A stretch of DNA of 64,000 nt from Methanofollis ethanolicus (GCF_001571385.1 NZ_BCNW01000001.1:2046001-2110000); one strand, 5' to 3'; shown: positions 44,190 through 57,163, counted from the stretch's first letter. Numbers and translations: made by a program. The notes: generated by a model from the letters alone, not told the origin.

Positions 44190-46333
44190 CCCCGCCGACT
44201 CTCCCGCATCGAGAGGGCGATCCGCTGCCTCGTCAGGTCCACCGAGAGGACGGTGACAGAGACCCGGTCGTGCACCCCGACGACGTCGAGGGGGTGGGCG
44301 ACATAGGAGTCGGCGAGTTCGCTCACGTGGACCAGGCCGTCTATCCCGACCCCGATGTCCACGAAGGCGCCGAATGCCGTCACATTGGTCACCGTCCCGG
44401 AGAGGGACATGCCCGGTGCCAGGTCGTCGACCGAGGCCGGTGCACTCTCATAGACGCTCAGGTCGAAGGGCGGCCGCGGGTCCCGTCCCGGCGCGGCGAG
44501 TTCGGCGCAGATGTCCTGCACGGTCGGGAGGCCGACTTCACCGTGCACATAACGTTCGGGCTCGATCTTCCCGAGGAGGGAGGGGTTGCCGACAAGGTCA
44601 CTGACCCCGACGCCCAGGTCGTCGGCCATCGCCCTGACGACCGAAGCGTGCATCGGGTGGACGGCGGTGGCGTCCAGGGGGTCTGCCCCGCCGACGACCC
44701 GCAGAAATCCTGCCGCCTGCTCGAAGGTCTTCGGCCCGATGCCGGGCACGTCCAGGAGGGCCCGGCGCGACCCGAAGGGGCCGTGCTCCTCCCTGAAGGC
44801 GACGATCCGTTCGGCCTGCGCCGGCCCGATCCCGGAGACCCTGGCGAGGAGGGAGGCGCTCGCCGTGTTCATCTCCACCCCGACGGCATTGACCGCGCTG
44901 ACGACCACGTCGTCGAGGGCCGCGGCCAGAAGTCTCCCTTCCACGTCGTGCTGGTACTGCCCGACGCCGAGCGCCTGCGGGTCGATCTTCACCAGTTCGG
45001 CGAGCGGGTCCTGGAGGCGCCTGCCGATGGAGACCGCGCTCCTGAGGGTGAGATCGAGGTCGGGGAACTCACGGCGGGCCTCTGCCGAGGCCGAGTAGAC
45101 CGAGGCCCCGCACTCGCTCACCGTGATCGCCGGGACGTCCAGGTCGAGAGTCTGGAGAAAGACCCGCGCCTCCCGGCCGCCGTGCCCGTTCCCGACGGCG
45201 ATCACCTCGACGCCGTACCGCCGGCAGAGGTCGGCGAGCACCGCCCCGGCCTTCGCCTCCTGCCGGTGCGGCGGGAGGGGGCGGACGACCGTTGCATCGA
45301 GGAGTTTTCCCTGCCCGTCCAGGCAGGCGACCTTGCACCCGGCCGCGAAACCGGGGTCGACGGCAAGCACGACTTTTCTCCCCAGAGCAGGGGCCAGCAG
45401 GAGACGCCTGAGGTTTGCGGCAAAGACCCGCACCGCCTCCAGGTCGGCCCGCTCCTTCGCGGCCGCGAGCGTCTCGCGCTCCATCGCCGGGGCAAGGAGG
45501 CGGCGGTAGCCGTCCTGCACCGCGGCGGCCACGATCTCTGCCGCCGGCCCACGGCCCCGCTCCCCCAGCAGGGCGAGGGCCCGTCTCTCCGGCGGCGCGA
45601 CCGTGAGGGAGAGCAGGCCCTCCCGCGCCCCCCGCAGCACCGCGTGGACGCGGTGGGCCGGCATCGCCCTGACCGTCCCGGTGTATCCTGCATATTCGGC
45701 GTACGGCGTGGCGGCAAGGTCCTTCCCGCGTGCCGCCCTGACCGTGATCACCCCGGCCTCCGCGAAGAGGCGGCGCATCGCCGCCCTGACGTCGGCGTCC
45801 TCGGAGACGGTTGCGGCGATGATGTCCTTCGCACCGGCAAGCGCCTCTGCACTATCGGCAGGGCCGCCAGGGCACACATATCTCCGCGCCTCGGCCTCCG
45901 GGTCGGTGCACTCCCCCCTGAGCAACGCCTCTGCCAGGGGTGCGAGCCCCTGCTCCCGCGCCGCCGAGGCGCGGGTCCGGCGTCCCGGCCTGAAGGGGAG
46001 ATAGAGGTCTTCGAGGGCGGCGGGAGTCTCAGCCCCCATCACATCGACCATGAGGGCGGGAGTGAGCACGCCCTGCTCCCGCAGCGACGCCAGCACCGTC
46101 TCCCGCCGGTCTTCGAGCCTCTGCATCGCGGCAAGGCGGTCCCTGACCGCGGCGACGGCCACCTCGTCCAGGCACCCGGTCGCCTCCTTCCTGTACCTCG
46201 CAATGAAGGGGACAGTCGCACCGCCCGCAAGGAGGGCCGCGGTCCCCTCCACCTGCTCCCTCCTGATCCCGAGGGCGGCCGCGATGCCGGCGACGATCCG
46301 GCCCGAGCGCTCCCCGGTCGCTTCAGCCTCCAT
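44186..46333 (-). CDS. tex: Tex-family RNA-binding protein with S1 domain
   Basis: 715 residues. Domain order is that of Tex/YqgF proteins: N-terminal helix-rich domain with GATVPFIARYRKEATGCLDE, a YqgF/RNase H-like domain (VLAVDPGFAAGCKVACLDGQGK), tandem helix-hairpin-helix segments (GIGPAQAERIVAFREEHGPF) and a C-terminal S1 domain (GTVTNVTAFGAFVDIGVGIDGLVH). Tex is linked to transcription and RNA metabolism in bacteria. ATG 46333 is preferred to TTG 46342. The gene is co-transcribed with the downstream glycosylase. Confidence 0.92.
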   Translation of the reverse strand: MEAEATGERSGRIVAGIAAALGIRREQVEGTAALLAGGATVPFIARYRKEATGCLDEVAVAAVRDRLAAMQRLEDRRETVLASLREQGVLTPALMVDVMGAETPAALEDLYLPFRPGRRTRASAAREQGLAPLAEALLRGECTDPEAEARRYVCPGGPADSAEALAGAKDIIAATVSEDADVRAAMRRLFAEAGVITVRAARGKDLAATPYAEYAGYTGTVRAMPAHRVHAVLRGAREGLLSLTVAPPERRALALLGERGRGPAAEIVAAAVQDGYRRLLAPAMERETLAAAKERADLEAVRVFAANLRRLLLAPALGRKVVLAVDPGFAAGCKVACLDGQGKLLDATVVRPLPPHRQEAKAGAVLADLCRRYGVEVIAVGNGHGGREARVFLQTLDLDVPAITVSECGASVYSASAEARREFPDLDLTLRSAVSIGRRLQDPLAELVKIDPQALGVGQYQHDVEGRLLAAALDDVVVSAVNAVGVEMNTASASLLARVSGIGPAQAERIVAFREEHGPFGSRRALLDVPGIGPKTFEQAAGFLRVVGGADPLDATAVHPMHASVVRAMADDLGVGVSDLVGNPSLLGKIEPERYVHGEVGLPTVQDICAELAAPGRDPRPPFDLSVYESAPASVDDLAPGMSLSGTVTNVTAFGAFVDIGVGIDGLVHVSELADSYVAHPLDVVGVHDRVSVTVLSVDLTRQRIALSMRESRRG

Positions 46334-46439
46334 TCTTCCCAACTCTCTGGGCCCTCTCCTGATAAAGACACGCCGGCCCGTTCACTTTCACTGCCCGCGC
46401 CTGTACCTCTATGAGGCGTGAGGACAGAGTATTCGCGTG

Positions 46440-49237
<2,798 letters not shown>

Positions 49238-49241
<4 letters not shown>

Positions 49242-50788
49242 TCGACCTCTCCGCCGTCCCCGAGGAACCGGGGTGCTACCTGTATCTGGACGCCGCGGGG
49301 ACCGTGATCTACGTCGGCAAGGCGAAGAACCTGAAGAGACGGGTCTCCAGTTACTTCCAGAAGCACGGCCACGACGCCAAGACGCAGAAACTCGTCGAGC
49401 ACATCGCCTCGGCCGACTTCATCGTCACCGGGAACGAGGTCGAGGCCCTGATCCTGGAGAACACCCTGATCAAGAGGCACCAGCCGAAGTACAACATCGA
49501 CCTGAAGGACGCCAAGAACTATGCCTACATCCACCTTTCCGGTGATGCCTTCCCGCGGATCGGGATCGCACGCCGGGCAGGGGGCGACGGCGAGTACTTC
49601 GGCCCCTTCGTCTCGGCGCGGGAACGGGACTACGTGCTTTCGGTCGTGAAGAAGGCCTTCGGCCTGCGGTCGTGCCGGCGCCTCCCGAAGAGGCCCTGCC
49701 TCAGGTACCACATCGGCACCTGCCTGGCCCCCTGCATCAGGACGGTGACGGAGGAGGAGTACGCCGCACGGATCGACCGTGCGCGGGCAGTGCTCCGCGG
49801 CCAGGGGAAGGACCTCGTCGCCGCCATGGAGGCGGAGATGGCGGAAAGGTCGAAGGACCTCGCGTTCGAGCGGGCCCTTGAACTGCGGGACGAGATCGCG
49901 GCGGTCAGGCACCTCGCCGGGCGGCAGAGGGTGGAGCGCCGGAGAGACCACGACGAGGACATCATCACCTACCTGGAGAAGGACGGAAACCTCTACCTCC
50001 TCCTCTTCCATGTCGAGATGGGCACCCTCACCGGCAAGCAGGAATACGTCTTCGAGGACTCGGACGACGCCGTCGAGGAGTTCCTGGTCCAGTACTACGG
50101 CGAGCACGCCCCGCCGAAGGAGGTGGTCCTCCCCGCAGGCATCGGCGAACCTCTCGCCGACTACCTGGCGGGCCGCCGGGGCTCGAAGGTCGAGGTCACG
50201 GTGCCGCAGAAGGGTGACAAGAAGAAACTCCTCGACCTTGCGGAGAAGAACCTTGAGATCGCCTTCTTCGGCGACGCCATGAAAGTGGAGGCCCTCCAGA
50301 AGGCCCTGCACCTTCCAGACCCGCCGAATGTCATCGAGTGCTTCGACATCTCCCACCTGGCCGGCACGGCGATGGTCGGGTCGATGGTGCAGTTCCGGGG
50401 CGGGCGGCCCGACAAGAGGAACTACCGGCGCTTCAGGATCAGGACGGTCGAGGGGATCGACGACTTCGCTTCCATTGCCGAGGTGGTCGGCCGCCGGTAC
50501 GCCCGCATCCGCAACGAGGGCGGGGAGTTCCCCGACCTGGTGATCGTCGACGGCGGGAAGGGGCAACTCGCCGCGGCCCTCGACGTGCTGAAGCGCCTCG
50601 GCACGCGCCTGCCGGTGATCGCGATCGCCAAACGTGAAGAGGAGATCTATGTGCCCGGTTTCCCCCACCCCCTGCCGATCCGGAAGGACGAGAAGGCCTC
50701 CCTCTTCGTGCAGGAGATCAGGGACGAGGCCCACCGCTTCGCGATCACCTACAACCGCCTGTTGCGGAGGAAGGAGATGAAAGGATGA
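49238..50788 (+). CDS. uvrC: excinuclease ABC subunit C, lacking C-terminal HhH
   Basis: 516 residues. The GIY-YIG nuclease ([31 protein letters not shown]) makes the 3' incision; a UVR interaction segment follows near residue 205; the RNase H-like domain ([51 protein letters not shown]) makes the 5' incision. The protein ends there, without the tandem helix-hairpin-helix region found in E. coli UvrC (about 610 residues). Overlaps uvrA and uvrB by four bases each. Confidence 0.95.
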
Positions 50789-52716
50789 CCGAATTCAAAC
50801 TGCACGCAGATTTTCAACCGGCAGGGTCGCAGCCCGATGCGATCCGGGGACTGACAGACGGACTTGCGGCGAGAGAACGCTTCCAGACCCTCCTCGGCGT
50901 CACCGGGTCGGGGAAGACCTTTACGGTCGCGAACGTCATCGAGGAGGCGCAGAAACCGACCCTGGTCATCGCCCACAACAAAACCCTGGCGGCGCAACTG
51001 TACCACGAGTTCTCGGGATTTTTCCCGGAGAACAGGGTGGAGTACTTCGTCTCGTACTACGACTACTACCAGCCGGAGTCGTACCTCCCGGCAAAGGACC
51101 AGTATATCGAGAAGGACGCCTCCATCAACCCGAAGATCGAGCAGATGCGCCTTGCCGCCACGGCCTCCGTGCTCTCGCGGCCAGACACCATCATCGTCGC
51201 CTCGGTCTCCTGCATCTACGGCCTCGGCAACCCGGCGAACTTCCAGGGCATGGGGTTCGAACTGAAGCGGGGGGAGAGGATGCGGCGGGCCGACCTTCTG
51301 GAGAGACTTGTCGACATCCTGTACGAGAGGAACGACCTCGAACTCGCCCCGGGGCGGTTCAGGGCGAAGGGCGACGTGATCGATATCGTCCCCGGCTATT
51401 TCAACGACATCATCAGGGTCGAACTCTTCGGCGACGAGGTCGACCGGATCTCTGAGATCGACCGGACGACCGGGCGGCGGAAGGAGACGATGGAGTATTT
51501 CTATGTCTATCCTGCCCGCCACTTCGTCGCCACCGAGGAGGAGAGGGAGAGGGCGGTCGTCTCCATCGCGGAGGAACTCGACGAGACTCTCCCCTCCCTC
51601 GACATGATCGAGGCACATCGCCTGAAGCAGCGGACTCTCTTCGACATCGAGATGATCAGGGAGACCGGGAGTTGCAAGGGGATAGAGAACTACTCCCGCC
51701 ACTTCGACGGGAGGGAGGAGGGCGAGAAACCGTACTGCCTCCTGGACTACTTCCCTGACGACTTCCTGATGGTCATCGACGAGTCCCACCAGACGGTGCC
51801 GCAGGTGCGGGGGATGTACCGCGGCGACCGCTCGCGGAAGGAGACCCTGGTGAAGTACGGGTTCCGCCTCCCCTCTGCCTTCGACAACCGCCCCCTCAGG
51901 TTCGCGGAGTTCGAGGGCTATATGAAGAACGTCATCTTCGTCTCGGCGACGCCGGGCGAGTACGAACTGAAGCACTCGGCAGGGGTCGTCGAGCAGATCA
52001 TCAGGCCGACGGGCCTTGTGGACCCGGTCGTGGAGGTGCGGCCGCTCGAGGGGCAGGTGGAGGACGTGATGGAGGAGATCAGGCGGACGATCGAGAGGGG
52101 CGACAGGGTGCTCGTCACCACCCTCACGAAGCGCCTTGCCGAGGAACTGACCGACTATCTTGCCGAACAGGGGATCAGGACGCGCTACCTCCACTCCGAG
52201 ATCAACGCCCTGGAGAGGACGGAGATCATCAGGCAGCTCCGCCTCGGCACATTCGACGTCCTCGTCGGGATCAACCTCCTCCGCGAGGGCCTCGACATCC
52301 CGGAGGTCGGTTTTGTCGGCATCCTGGACGCGGACAAGGAGGGCTTCCTCAGGGACGCACGGAGCCTCATCCAGACCATCGGCAGGGCGGCGAGGAACGT
52401 GAACGCCCGCGTGGTGCTGTACGCCGACCGAACCACCGACTCGATTCGCACCGCCCTTGCCGAGACAGACAGGCGGCGGCAGATGCAGGTCGTCTACAAC
52501 GAGGCGCACGGCATCGTCCCGCAGACGATCACAAAACCTGTCCCGGCAAAGGAGATCGACCTCACCGACACGAAGCACCTCCCGAAGTCGGAGATCCCGA
52601 ACCTCGTCATCGAACTGGAGGCCCAGATGTACCGGGCCGCGGAGGACCTCGACTTCGAGAGGGCGATCCTCCTCCGCGACCGGGTGAAGGAACTGCGGGC
52701 CGGGATGGAGAGGTGA
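50785..52716 (+). CDS. uvrB: excinuclease ABC subunit B
   Basis: 643 residues. The helicase motifs (GVTGSGKTFTVAN, Walker A; VIDESHQTV, DESH box; IQTIGRAARN, motif VI) and the beta-hairpin YYDYYQPESYLP are intact. The C-terminal UVR motif MYRAAEDLDFERAILLRDRVKEL binds UvrC. UvrB verifies damage and recruits UvrC. It ends the uvrACB operon. Confidence 0.97.
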   Translation: MTEFKLHADFQPAGSQPDAIRGLTDGLAARERFQTLLGVTGSGKTFTVANVIEEAQKPTLVIAHNKTLAAQLYHEFSGFFPENRVEYFVSYYDYYQPESYLPAKDQYIEKDASINPKIEQMRLAATASVLSRPDTIIVASVSCIYGLGNPANFQGMGFELKRGERMRRADLLERLVDILYERNDLELAPGRFRAKGDVIDIVPGYFNDIIRVELFGDEVDRISEIDRTTGRRKETMEYFYVYPARHFVATEEERERAVVSIAEELDETLPSLDMIEAHRLKQRTLFDIEMIRETGSCKGIENYSRHFDGREEGEKPYCLLDYFPDDFLMVIDESHQTVPQVRGMYRGDRSRKETLVKYGFRLPSAFDNRPLRFAEFEGYMKNVIFVSATPGEYELKHSAGVVEQIIRPTGLVDPVVEVRPLEGQVEDVMEEIRRTIERGDRVLVTTLTKRLAEELTDYLAEQGIRTRYLHSEINALERTEIIRQLRLGTFDVLVGINLLREGLDIPEVGFVGILDADKEGFLRDARSLIQTIGRAARNVNARVVLYADRTTDSIRTALAETDRRRQMQVVYNEAHGIVPQTITKPVPAKEIDLTDTKHLPKSEIPNLVIELEAQMYRAAEDLDFERAILLRDRVKELRAGMER

Positions 52717-52836
52717 GGGGGGTTTCCCCTCGTCGTGGCTTCGTGTTCGGTTCTGCCGGGGGCGGTTCTCACTCGGGATCTGGGGCGTTAGTCTTCCGGT
52801 TCAGATTGTGAGGACGGCAGTGGATCGGCATCTTGT

Positions 52837-52961
52837 CCGGGGGGTTTCACCCCCCGGCCCCCATCATTGCAATAGGGGGTGGATGGCAATCTCCTTCATC
52901 AGGATCTCTCTCTTCCCCGACCCCATCCTGTTTCGGGGGTCCGGGGGCGTCAGTCCCCCGG
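52837..52961. repeat. GC-rich hairpin repeat pair
   Basis: Starts CCGGGGGGTTTCACCCCCCGG and ends with GGGGGCGTCAGTCCCCCGG in inverted orientation, with ATCCTGTTTCGGGGGTCC inside. It lacks the GGCTCTGT termini. It forms one unit of the dispersed family in the 525-bp gap between uvrB and the fasciclin gene, which holds no gene. Confidence 0.55.
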
Positions 52962-53156
52962 CAGAGACCTGGGGGACGGCGGTGGTTTCGCACGATTCTT
53001 CAGGGAATTCAGGAAGATATCGACCCGATCATGATATTCTCTCCCGATCCCTGCATGCAGAGATGGGGGGGAGTAAACGAGAGTTTTGGGATATATTAAT
53101 GTGCATAAATTATTATATGCCAATTTTACGCTCTTTCTTTGTTGATCACTATAATC

Positions 53157-53175
53157 TAATTGTAAAACACAATTA
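53157..53175. promoter_or_regulatory. candidate operator (TAATTGT-N5-ACAATTA)
   Basis: A perfect 7-bp dyad with a 5-bp spacer, 18 bases upstream of a TATA-like ATTAAATATT (53193-53202) that precedes the fasciclin gene. The placement is right for a transcription factor of the archaeal promoter, but nothing identifies the regulator. Confidence 0.35.
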
Positions 53176-53241
53176 TTGATCCTGCAGAATATGATTAAAT
53201 ATTGTAAGTCTCCATAGGGGGTTCTGTAGGAGAGTGGAAAT

Positions 53242-53667
53242 ATGCAACAGGAAAGCGTGCAGATCCAGAAAAATATCGTCGAGACAGCGGTCGCATCGGG
53301 AGAGTTCAACACTCTCGTTGCGGCGGTGAAGGCCGCTGGCCTTGTCGAGACATTGAGCAGTCCGGGGCCGTACACAGTCTTTGCCCCGAACGACGCAGCG
53401 TTTGCAAAGGTCTCGAAGGAGACCCTTGACAGCCTCATGCAGGATAAAGCGAAACTCGCCGACATCCTGAAGTACCACGTGATCTCGGGGAAGCACATGG
53501 CCGCCGACGTCTCGAAGATGAGTTCTCTCAAAACACTGCAGGGCTCCGACCTCTCGGTCGACACGAGCAGGGGCGTGCGGATCAACGACGTCAGCGTGAT
53601 CAAGGCCGACATCGTCTGCTCGAACGGCGTCTGTCATGTCATCGACTCGGTGCTGATACCAAAGTAA
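53242..53667 (+). CDS. single FAS1-domain protein without signal peptide
   Basis: 141 residues, almost entirely one fasciclin domain: EFNTLVAAVKAAGLVETL, GPYTVFAPNDAAFAKVS, YHVISGKHMAADV and the terminal VCHVIDSVLIPK. Unlike the FAS1 lipoprotein at 30977 it has no signal peptide, lipobox or linker, so it seems cytoplasmic. The gene has an AT-rich upstream region with a dyad. Its role is not known. Confidence 0.85.
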   Translation: MQQESVQIQKNIVETAVASGEFNTLVAAVKAAGLVETLSSPGPYTVFAPNDAAFAKVSKETLDSLMQDKAKLADILKYHVISGKHMAADVSKMSSLKTLQGSDLSVDTSRGVRINDVSVIKADIVCSNGVCHVIDSVLIPK

Positions 53668-53689
53668 CACCTTTTTTTGCCGTTCGTCC

Positions 53690-53994
53690 GGCTCTGTAGA
53701 AACCCTTGCGGGAAAGTACTTCCTGACGTGATGGGAAAAATTCTGTTCAGAAGTGCCTGGTCCGGGGGGGCTGCCGCTCGAAAAACTACGTTTTTCTCGA
53801 TTCCCGTCGGTCGCCCTCCCATACCCCCTGCCATTACGATAGGGGGAGGGATGGCCGCCGCCTCCAGGACTCCGACCCTTTCTTCCCGGGACCAATCCTC
53901 GCGCGGGGGTCCGGGGGCAAAAGTCCCCCGGCGAACGGGAAGGCAGAGGATCAGCACGCACTATCAACCGATGGAGGAGGATTTCTACAAAGCC
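53690..53994. mobile_element. MITE-like element (305 bp) with 8-bp target duplication
   Basis: Left end GGCTCTGTAGAAACCC, right end GGATTTCTACAAAGCC. GTTCGTCC flanks both sides exactly (53682-53689 and 53995-54002). The interior contains an AT hairpin (GAAAAAC-TAC-GTTTTTC), inverted GC hairpins and a subterminal GATCAGCACGCACTATCAACC block that is the reverse of that in the 58.8 kb copy. No coding capacity. Confidence 0.85.
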
Positions 53995-54091
53995 GTTCGT
54001 CCCGAACAAAAGATATCACGGAGAACGGCAGGCGCGGATCTCAGGGGAGATCTGGACAAAGGGGATGGTCCGGCGGAGAGGCACCGCCCCT

Positions 54092-55378
54092 TTATCCCCG
54101 CGTGATCGACGAAATGTACGCGATCCCCAGGTGGGCCCTGAGGATCCTGGTCCCGTCGAGGAGATGGCGCATGTCCACGAACTCACCCTCTGCAAGGCAC
54201 CGGTCGATGCCTTTCTCGAGGGGGGTCTGGAGGTCCCAGGGCACCTTCCTGAAGACGACGCCGTGGGTGTGGAGGATGAGACCGTTATCTCCCTCACCGC
54301 GGGGATGGCCGGAGAGAGAGGCGATAGCCCCGGCGTCGCAGGAGGAGAGATCTGCCGAAGGGTCCAGGCCGATGCCGAAGGCGACGATGCTATCTCCCGC
54401 GTATTTCGGTTCTTCAGAGGCCTCGATCCAGTCGCCGACATTCTCAGGGTCAAAGATCGAACCGCCCCGTGCCGGTGCGTCCCGTGCGAGCGGGGCCTTC
54501 CTGATCCCTGAACCCAGGACACCTCCCGTCACGCCCCAGAGAGCGACGGCCACGACGCCCGCCCCGACCTTCCGCTCTCGTGCATGGGCGAAGACGGCAC
54601 GGTACAGTGCCTCGAGGGTGATCCCCTCCTCCGCCTCGACGGTGGCGAACTCGTTGAACTGTCCGTCAAGGGCTACATTGAAGGCGGTGTAGGCCCTCAC
54701 CTCCCCGCCGACCCGTGCAGGCACGAAGAAGTCGGGGGTGTTGTGGCCGTCCGACGGGAGCCAGGTCATCGAGCCCTGGAGGGTGACCATCTCCCCGAGG
54801 AATGGCATCGCGTCGAGGAGGCTGCTGCCGAGAGCGCCAAGGCCGAGGGAATATCTGATATCGGAGAATGTCTCGGCACTAACGCCCTCTTCCCTGATGC
54901 GGGCATGGAGGAGGTCGTCGATGCTGCCCTTCACCCGCAGAGACGCAGGTGTCCAGGACCCGGGCTCGAACCTGAACTTCGCCCCCTCATACTCGACCGG
55001 AGGGGCTGCAAGGTCGGCGATGAGGGAGAGAGAGTCCTCCCGGCGGAAAGACGCCGCAAGGGCAGCGGCCCGCGAGGGGAAGAGGGTGAAGACCCGGTCG
55101 AAACCGGCCATGGCAAGGACCTGCAGGGGGTACTCCCCTACATTGCAGATCGCAAGGCCCCCTCCCCGCACCTTCAGTTCCTTCTGCAGGCCGAGAAAGA
55201 CCCTGATCCCGGCGCTGCTCAGGTACGCGAGGCCGGCAAGGTCGATGACGACCGAGCGGTCGTCGTCCCTGAGGGAGGTGGCAATCCCTCTCTTAACCTC
55301 TTCGGCCGCATAGCCGTCGAGCCTCCCCCCCACCTCGATGATGAGGATACCGTCACATCTCTCTGCAGTCATCTCCAT
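54092..55378 (-). CDS. STAS domain fused to an unrecognised C-terminal domain
   Basis: 428 residues. Residues about 1-108 are a STAS domain of the anti-sigma-antagonist type, with the helix-leading serines in DLAGLAYLSSAGIRVFLGLQ as candidate phosphorylation sites. Residues 110-428 form a large domain I cannot assign: WTPASLRVKGSIDDLLHARI and AGVVAVALWGVTGGVLGSGI are its most distinctive parts. ATG 55378 is selected because AAGGAG precedes it by nine bases. As the last gene of the partner-switching operon it may be the output protein. Confidence 0.7.
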   Translation of the reverse strand: MEMTAERCDGILIIEVGGRLDGYAAEEVKRGIATSLRDDDRSVVIDLAGLAYLSSAGIRVFLGLQKELKVRGGGLAICNVGEYPLQVLAMAGFDRVFTLFPSRAAALAASFRREDSLSLIADLAAPPVEYEGAKFRFEPGSWTPASLRVKGSIDDLLHARIREEGVSAETFSDIRYSLGLGALGSSLLDAMPFLGEMVTLQGSMTWLPSDGHNTPDFFVPARVGGEVRAYTAFNVALDGQFNEFATVEAEEGITLEALYRAVFAHARERKVGAGVVAVALWGVTGGVLGSGIRKAPLARDAPARGGSIFDPENVGDWIEASEEPKYAGDSIVAFGIGLDPSADLSSCDAGAIASLSGHPRGEGDNGLILHTHGVVFRKVPWDLQTPLEKGIDRCLAEGEFVDMRHLLDGTRILRAHLGIAYISSITRG

Positions 55379-55391
55379 AATTTCCGTCTCC

Positions 55392-55805
55392 TTATCTCTC
55401 AAAATGTTTCACCAGGCGAAGAACATTCTCACCTTCCCTGTGTTCGTACAGGACGGCGTCGGTCATCTTCCGCATCAGGTGGATGCCGAGGCCCCCGATC
55501 GGACGTTCATCGGCCCCGCCCTCCAGATTGGGTGCGGATGCCGCCGTCGGGTCGAAGGCCGGGGCCGCGTCCCTGATCTCGACGACCACCCCCTTTTCCG
55601 TCTTTTCGCAGGAGAGGGAGATCCGCCCTCCTGCATCCCCATATCCGTAGAGGATGATGTTCGTCACCGCCTCGTCGACGGCGAGTTCGACCTCCTGAAC
55701 AGCCTTTGCGGGAGCACCCAGGCGCTGGAGGGCGGCGGCGACGCGGTCGAGGGCGCCGGGGAGGGACGCAAGACCGGCGGTGATAGTCCATTCCTCCACC
55801 CTCAC
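55392..55805 (-). CDS. RsbW-like anti-sigma-type serine kinase (HATPase)
   Basis: 137 residues. GHKL ATPase boxes are present: N box ELAVDEAVTNIILYGYGD, G1 VVEIRDAAPAFDP and G2 PIGGLGIHLMRKMTD. The compact size fits RsbW/SpoIIAB-type kinases that phosphorylate STAS partners. The start is GTG 55805, overlapping the SpoIIE gene stop (GTGA). It probably phosphorylates one or both STAS proteins in this operon. Confidence 0.88.
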   Translation of the reverse strand: MRVEEWTITAGLASLPGALDRVAAALQRLGAPAKAVQEVELAVDEAVTNIILYGYGDAGGRISLSCEKTEKGVVVEIRDAAPAFDPTAASAPNLEGGADERPIGGLGIHLMRKMTDAVLYEHREGENVLRLVKHFER

Positions 55806-57163
55806 ACCCCCTTCAGCACCATCAGTGTGATGTCGTCGAACTGCGGTTCTTCACCGGCGAAGCCGAGGACCGCGTCCCTGACACCGCGGATGACCTCGTG
55901 GGCAGGCCTGTCCCGCAGGCCAAGGGCCGTCTCCTTCAGCCGCGTCTCGCCGAACTCCTCTGTCCCGGCATTGATCGCCTCGGTCACCCCGTCGGTGTAC
56001 AGGACGAGCATGTCGCCGGGGCCGATTCCGACCGTCTCCTCCCCGTATTCCATCTCGTCGACGGCCCCGAGGGCGATGCCGGTCGGCATCAGCCTGACGA
56101 ACTCATCCGAACCTGCCCTGAGGAGGAGTGGGGGGTTGTGCCCGGCATTTGCATAGGTGAGCATGCGTTTCTCCTCGTCGAGAACACCGTAAAAGAGGGT
56201 GACGAACATCCCCGAGTCTGACTGGGAGAGGATCATCGCGTTCGTATCGGCAAGGGTACGCGAGACGCGGGGGTGCCACCCGGCCATCGCCCTGATGATC
56301 GTCCGGGAGAGTGCCATGTACAGCGCCGCGGGGACGCTCTTGCCCGAGACATCCGCGATCACAAGGCCGGTCGTCCCGTTCTGCAGGCGGATGGCGTCGT
56401 AGAAGTCGCCGCCCACCTCCCGCGCAGGGCAACTCACAGCCGCAAGGTCGAACCCTTTTAGTGGCGGGATGGCCTTCGGCAGGAAGGTGTGCTGGATATC
56501 GGCGGCGATCTGCATCTCGGCCTTCTTCCTTTCGAGTTCGCCATGGTAGGCATCCCTCTCGGCCTTTGTCCGCCTTTCCGTGACGAGGTTCGAGACCAGG
56601 AGCGCGAAGATGAACATGCCGGCAGCGTTCGCCAGGATCATCGGGATACACACCTGCCTCACCACCTCCCATGCGGTGGCGAAGGGTGTGCAGAGGAGGA
56701 GGACAAGGCCCATGTGGAAGATTTCCATGCCGACGGCAAAGGCGACGGCGGTCCTGACCGGGACAGGGCCGTTGCGGTGGACCCACCAGATGGCGCCCCC
56801 GAAGAAACCGGCGAGGACGGTGGCGATCGCACAGGGGAGAGCGGTAAACCCGCCCATCTGCAACCTGAAGAGGCCGCCGATGATCCCGGCGCCGAGGCCG
56901 ACCACAGGGCCGCAGAAGAGGCCGGCGACCATCGGCCCGAGGTCGCGGACATTGATCGGGGAGCCGAGGACTGCAACGCCGCTGAGAGTGCCGTACACCG
57001 AGAGCGCACCGAAGAAGAGGACGAGGAGGAGGGTGCTCCGCGGAGAGAGACGACGCTCCAGCGCCTCGGTGAATGGTTCACGCCTGGTGATGAAGTATGC
57101 TGCGACGACGATGACGCAGATCATCTGGAAGAGGACGATGAAGTCCGCCACCGCCGGCATCAT
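55802..57163 (-). CDS. membrane-bound SpoIIE/RsbU-type PP2C phosphatase
   Basis: 453 residues. Residues 1-200 have about six membrane segments resembling the 5TMR-LYT domain (LGSPINVRDLGPMVAGLFCGPVVGLGAGIIGG), probably a sensor. A linker helix (about 205-235) leads to a PP2C/SpoIIE domain with VGGDFYD, IADVSGKS, AGHNPP and LYTDGVTEA metal motifs. It would dephosphorylate STAS-domain partners. It overlaps the first STAS gene by one base and the kinase gene by four. Confidence 0.88.
   Translation of the reverse strand: MMPAVADFIVLFQMICVIVVAAYFITRREPFTEALERRLSPRSTLLLVLFFGALSVYGTLSGVAVLGSPINVRDLGPMVAGLFCGPVVGLGAGIIGGLFRLQMGGFTALPCAIATVLAGFFGGAIWWVHRNGPVPVRTAVAFAVGMEIFHMGLVLLLCTPFATAWEVVRQVCIPMILANAAGMFIFALLVSNLVTERRTKAERDAYHGELERKKAEMQIAADIQHTFLPKAIPPLKGFDLAAVSCPAREVGGDFYDAIRLQNGTTGLVIADVSGKSVPAALYMALSRTIIRAMAGWHPRVSRTLADTNAMILSQSDSGMFVTLFYGVLDEEKRMLTYANAGHNPPLLLRAGSDEFVRLMPTGIALGAVDEMEYGEETVGIGPGDMLVLYTDGVTEAINAGTEEFGETRLKETALGLRDRPAHEVIRGVRDAVLGFAGEEPQFDDITLMVLKGV

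Noticed and set aside
44270-46414. Long open frame antisense to tex
   Set aside because: A shadow of the tex reading frame caused by GC-rich codon use; no domain recognisable.
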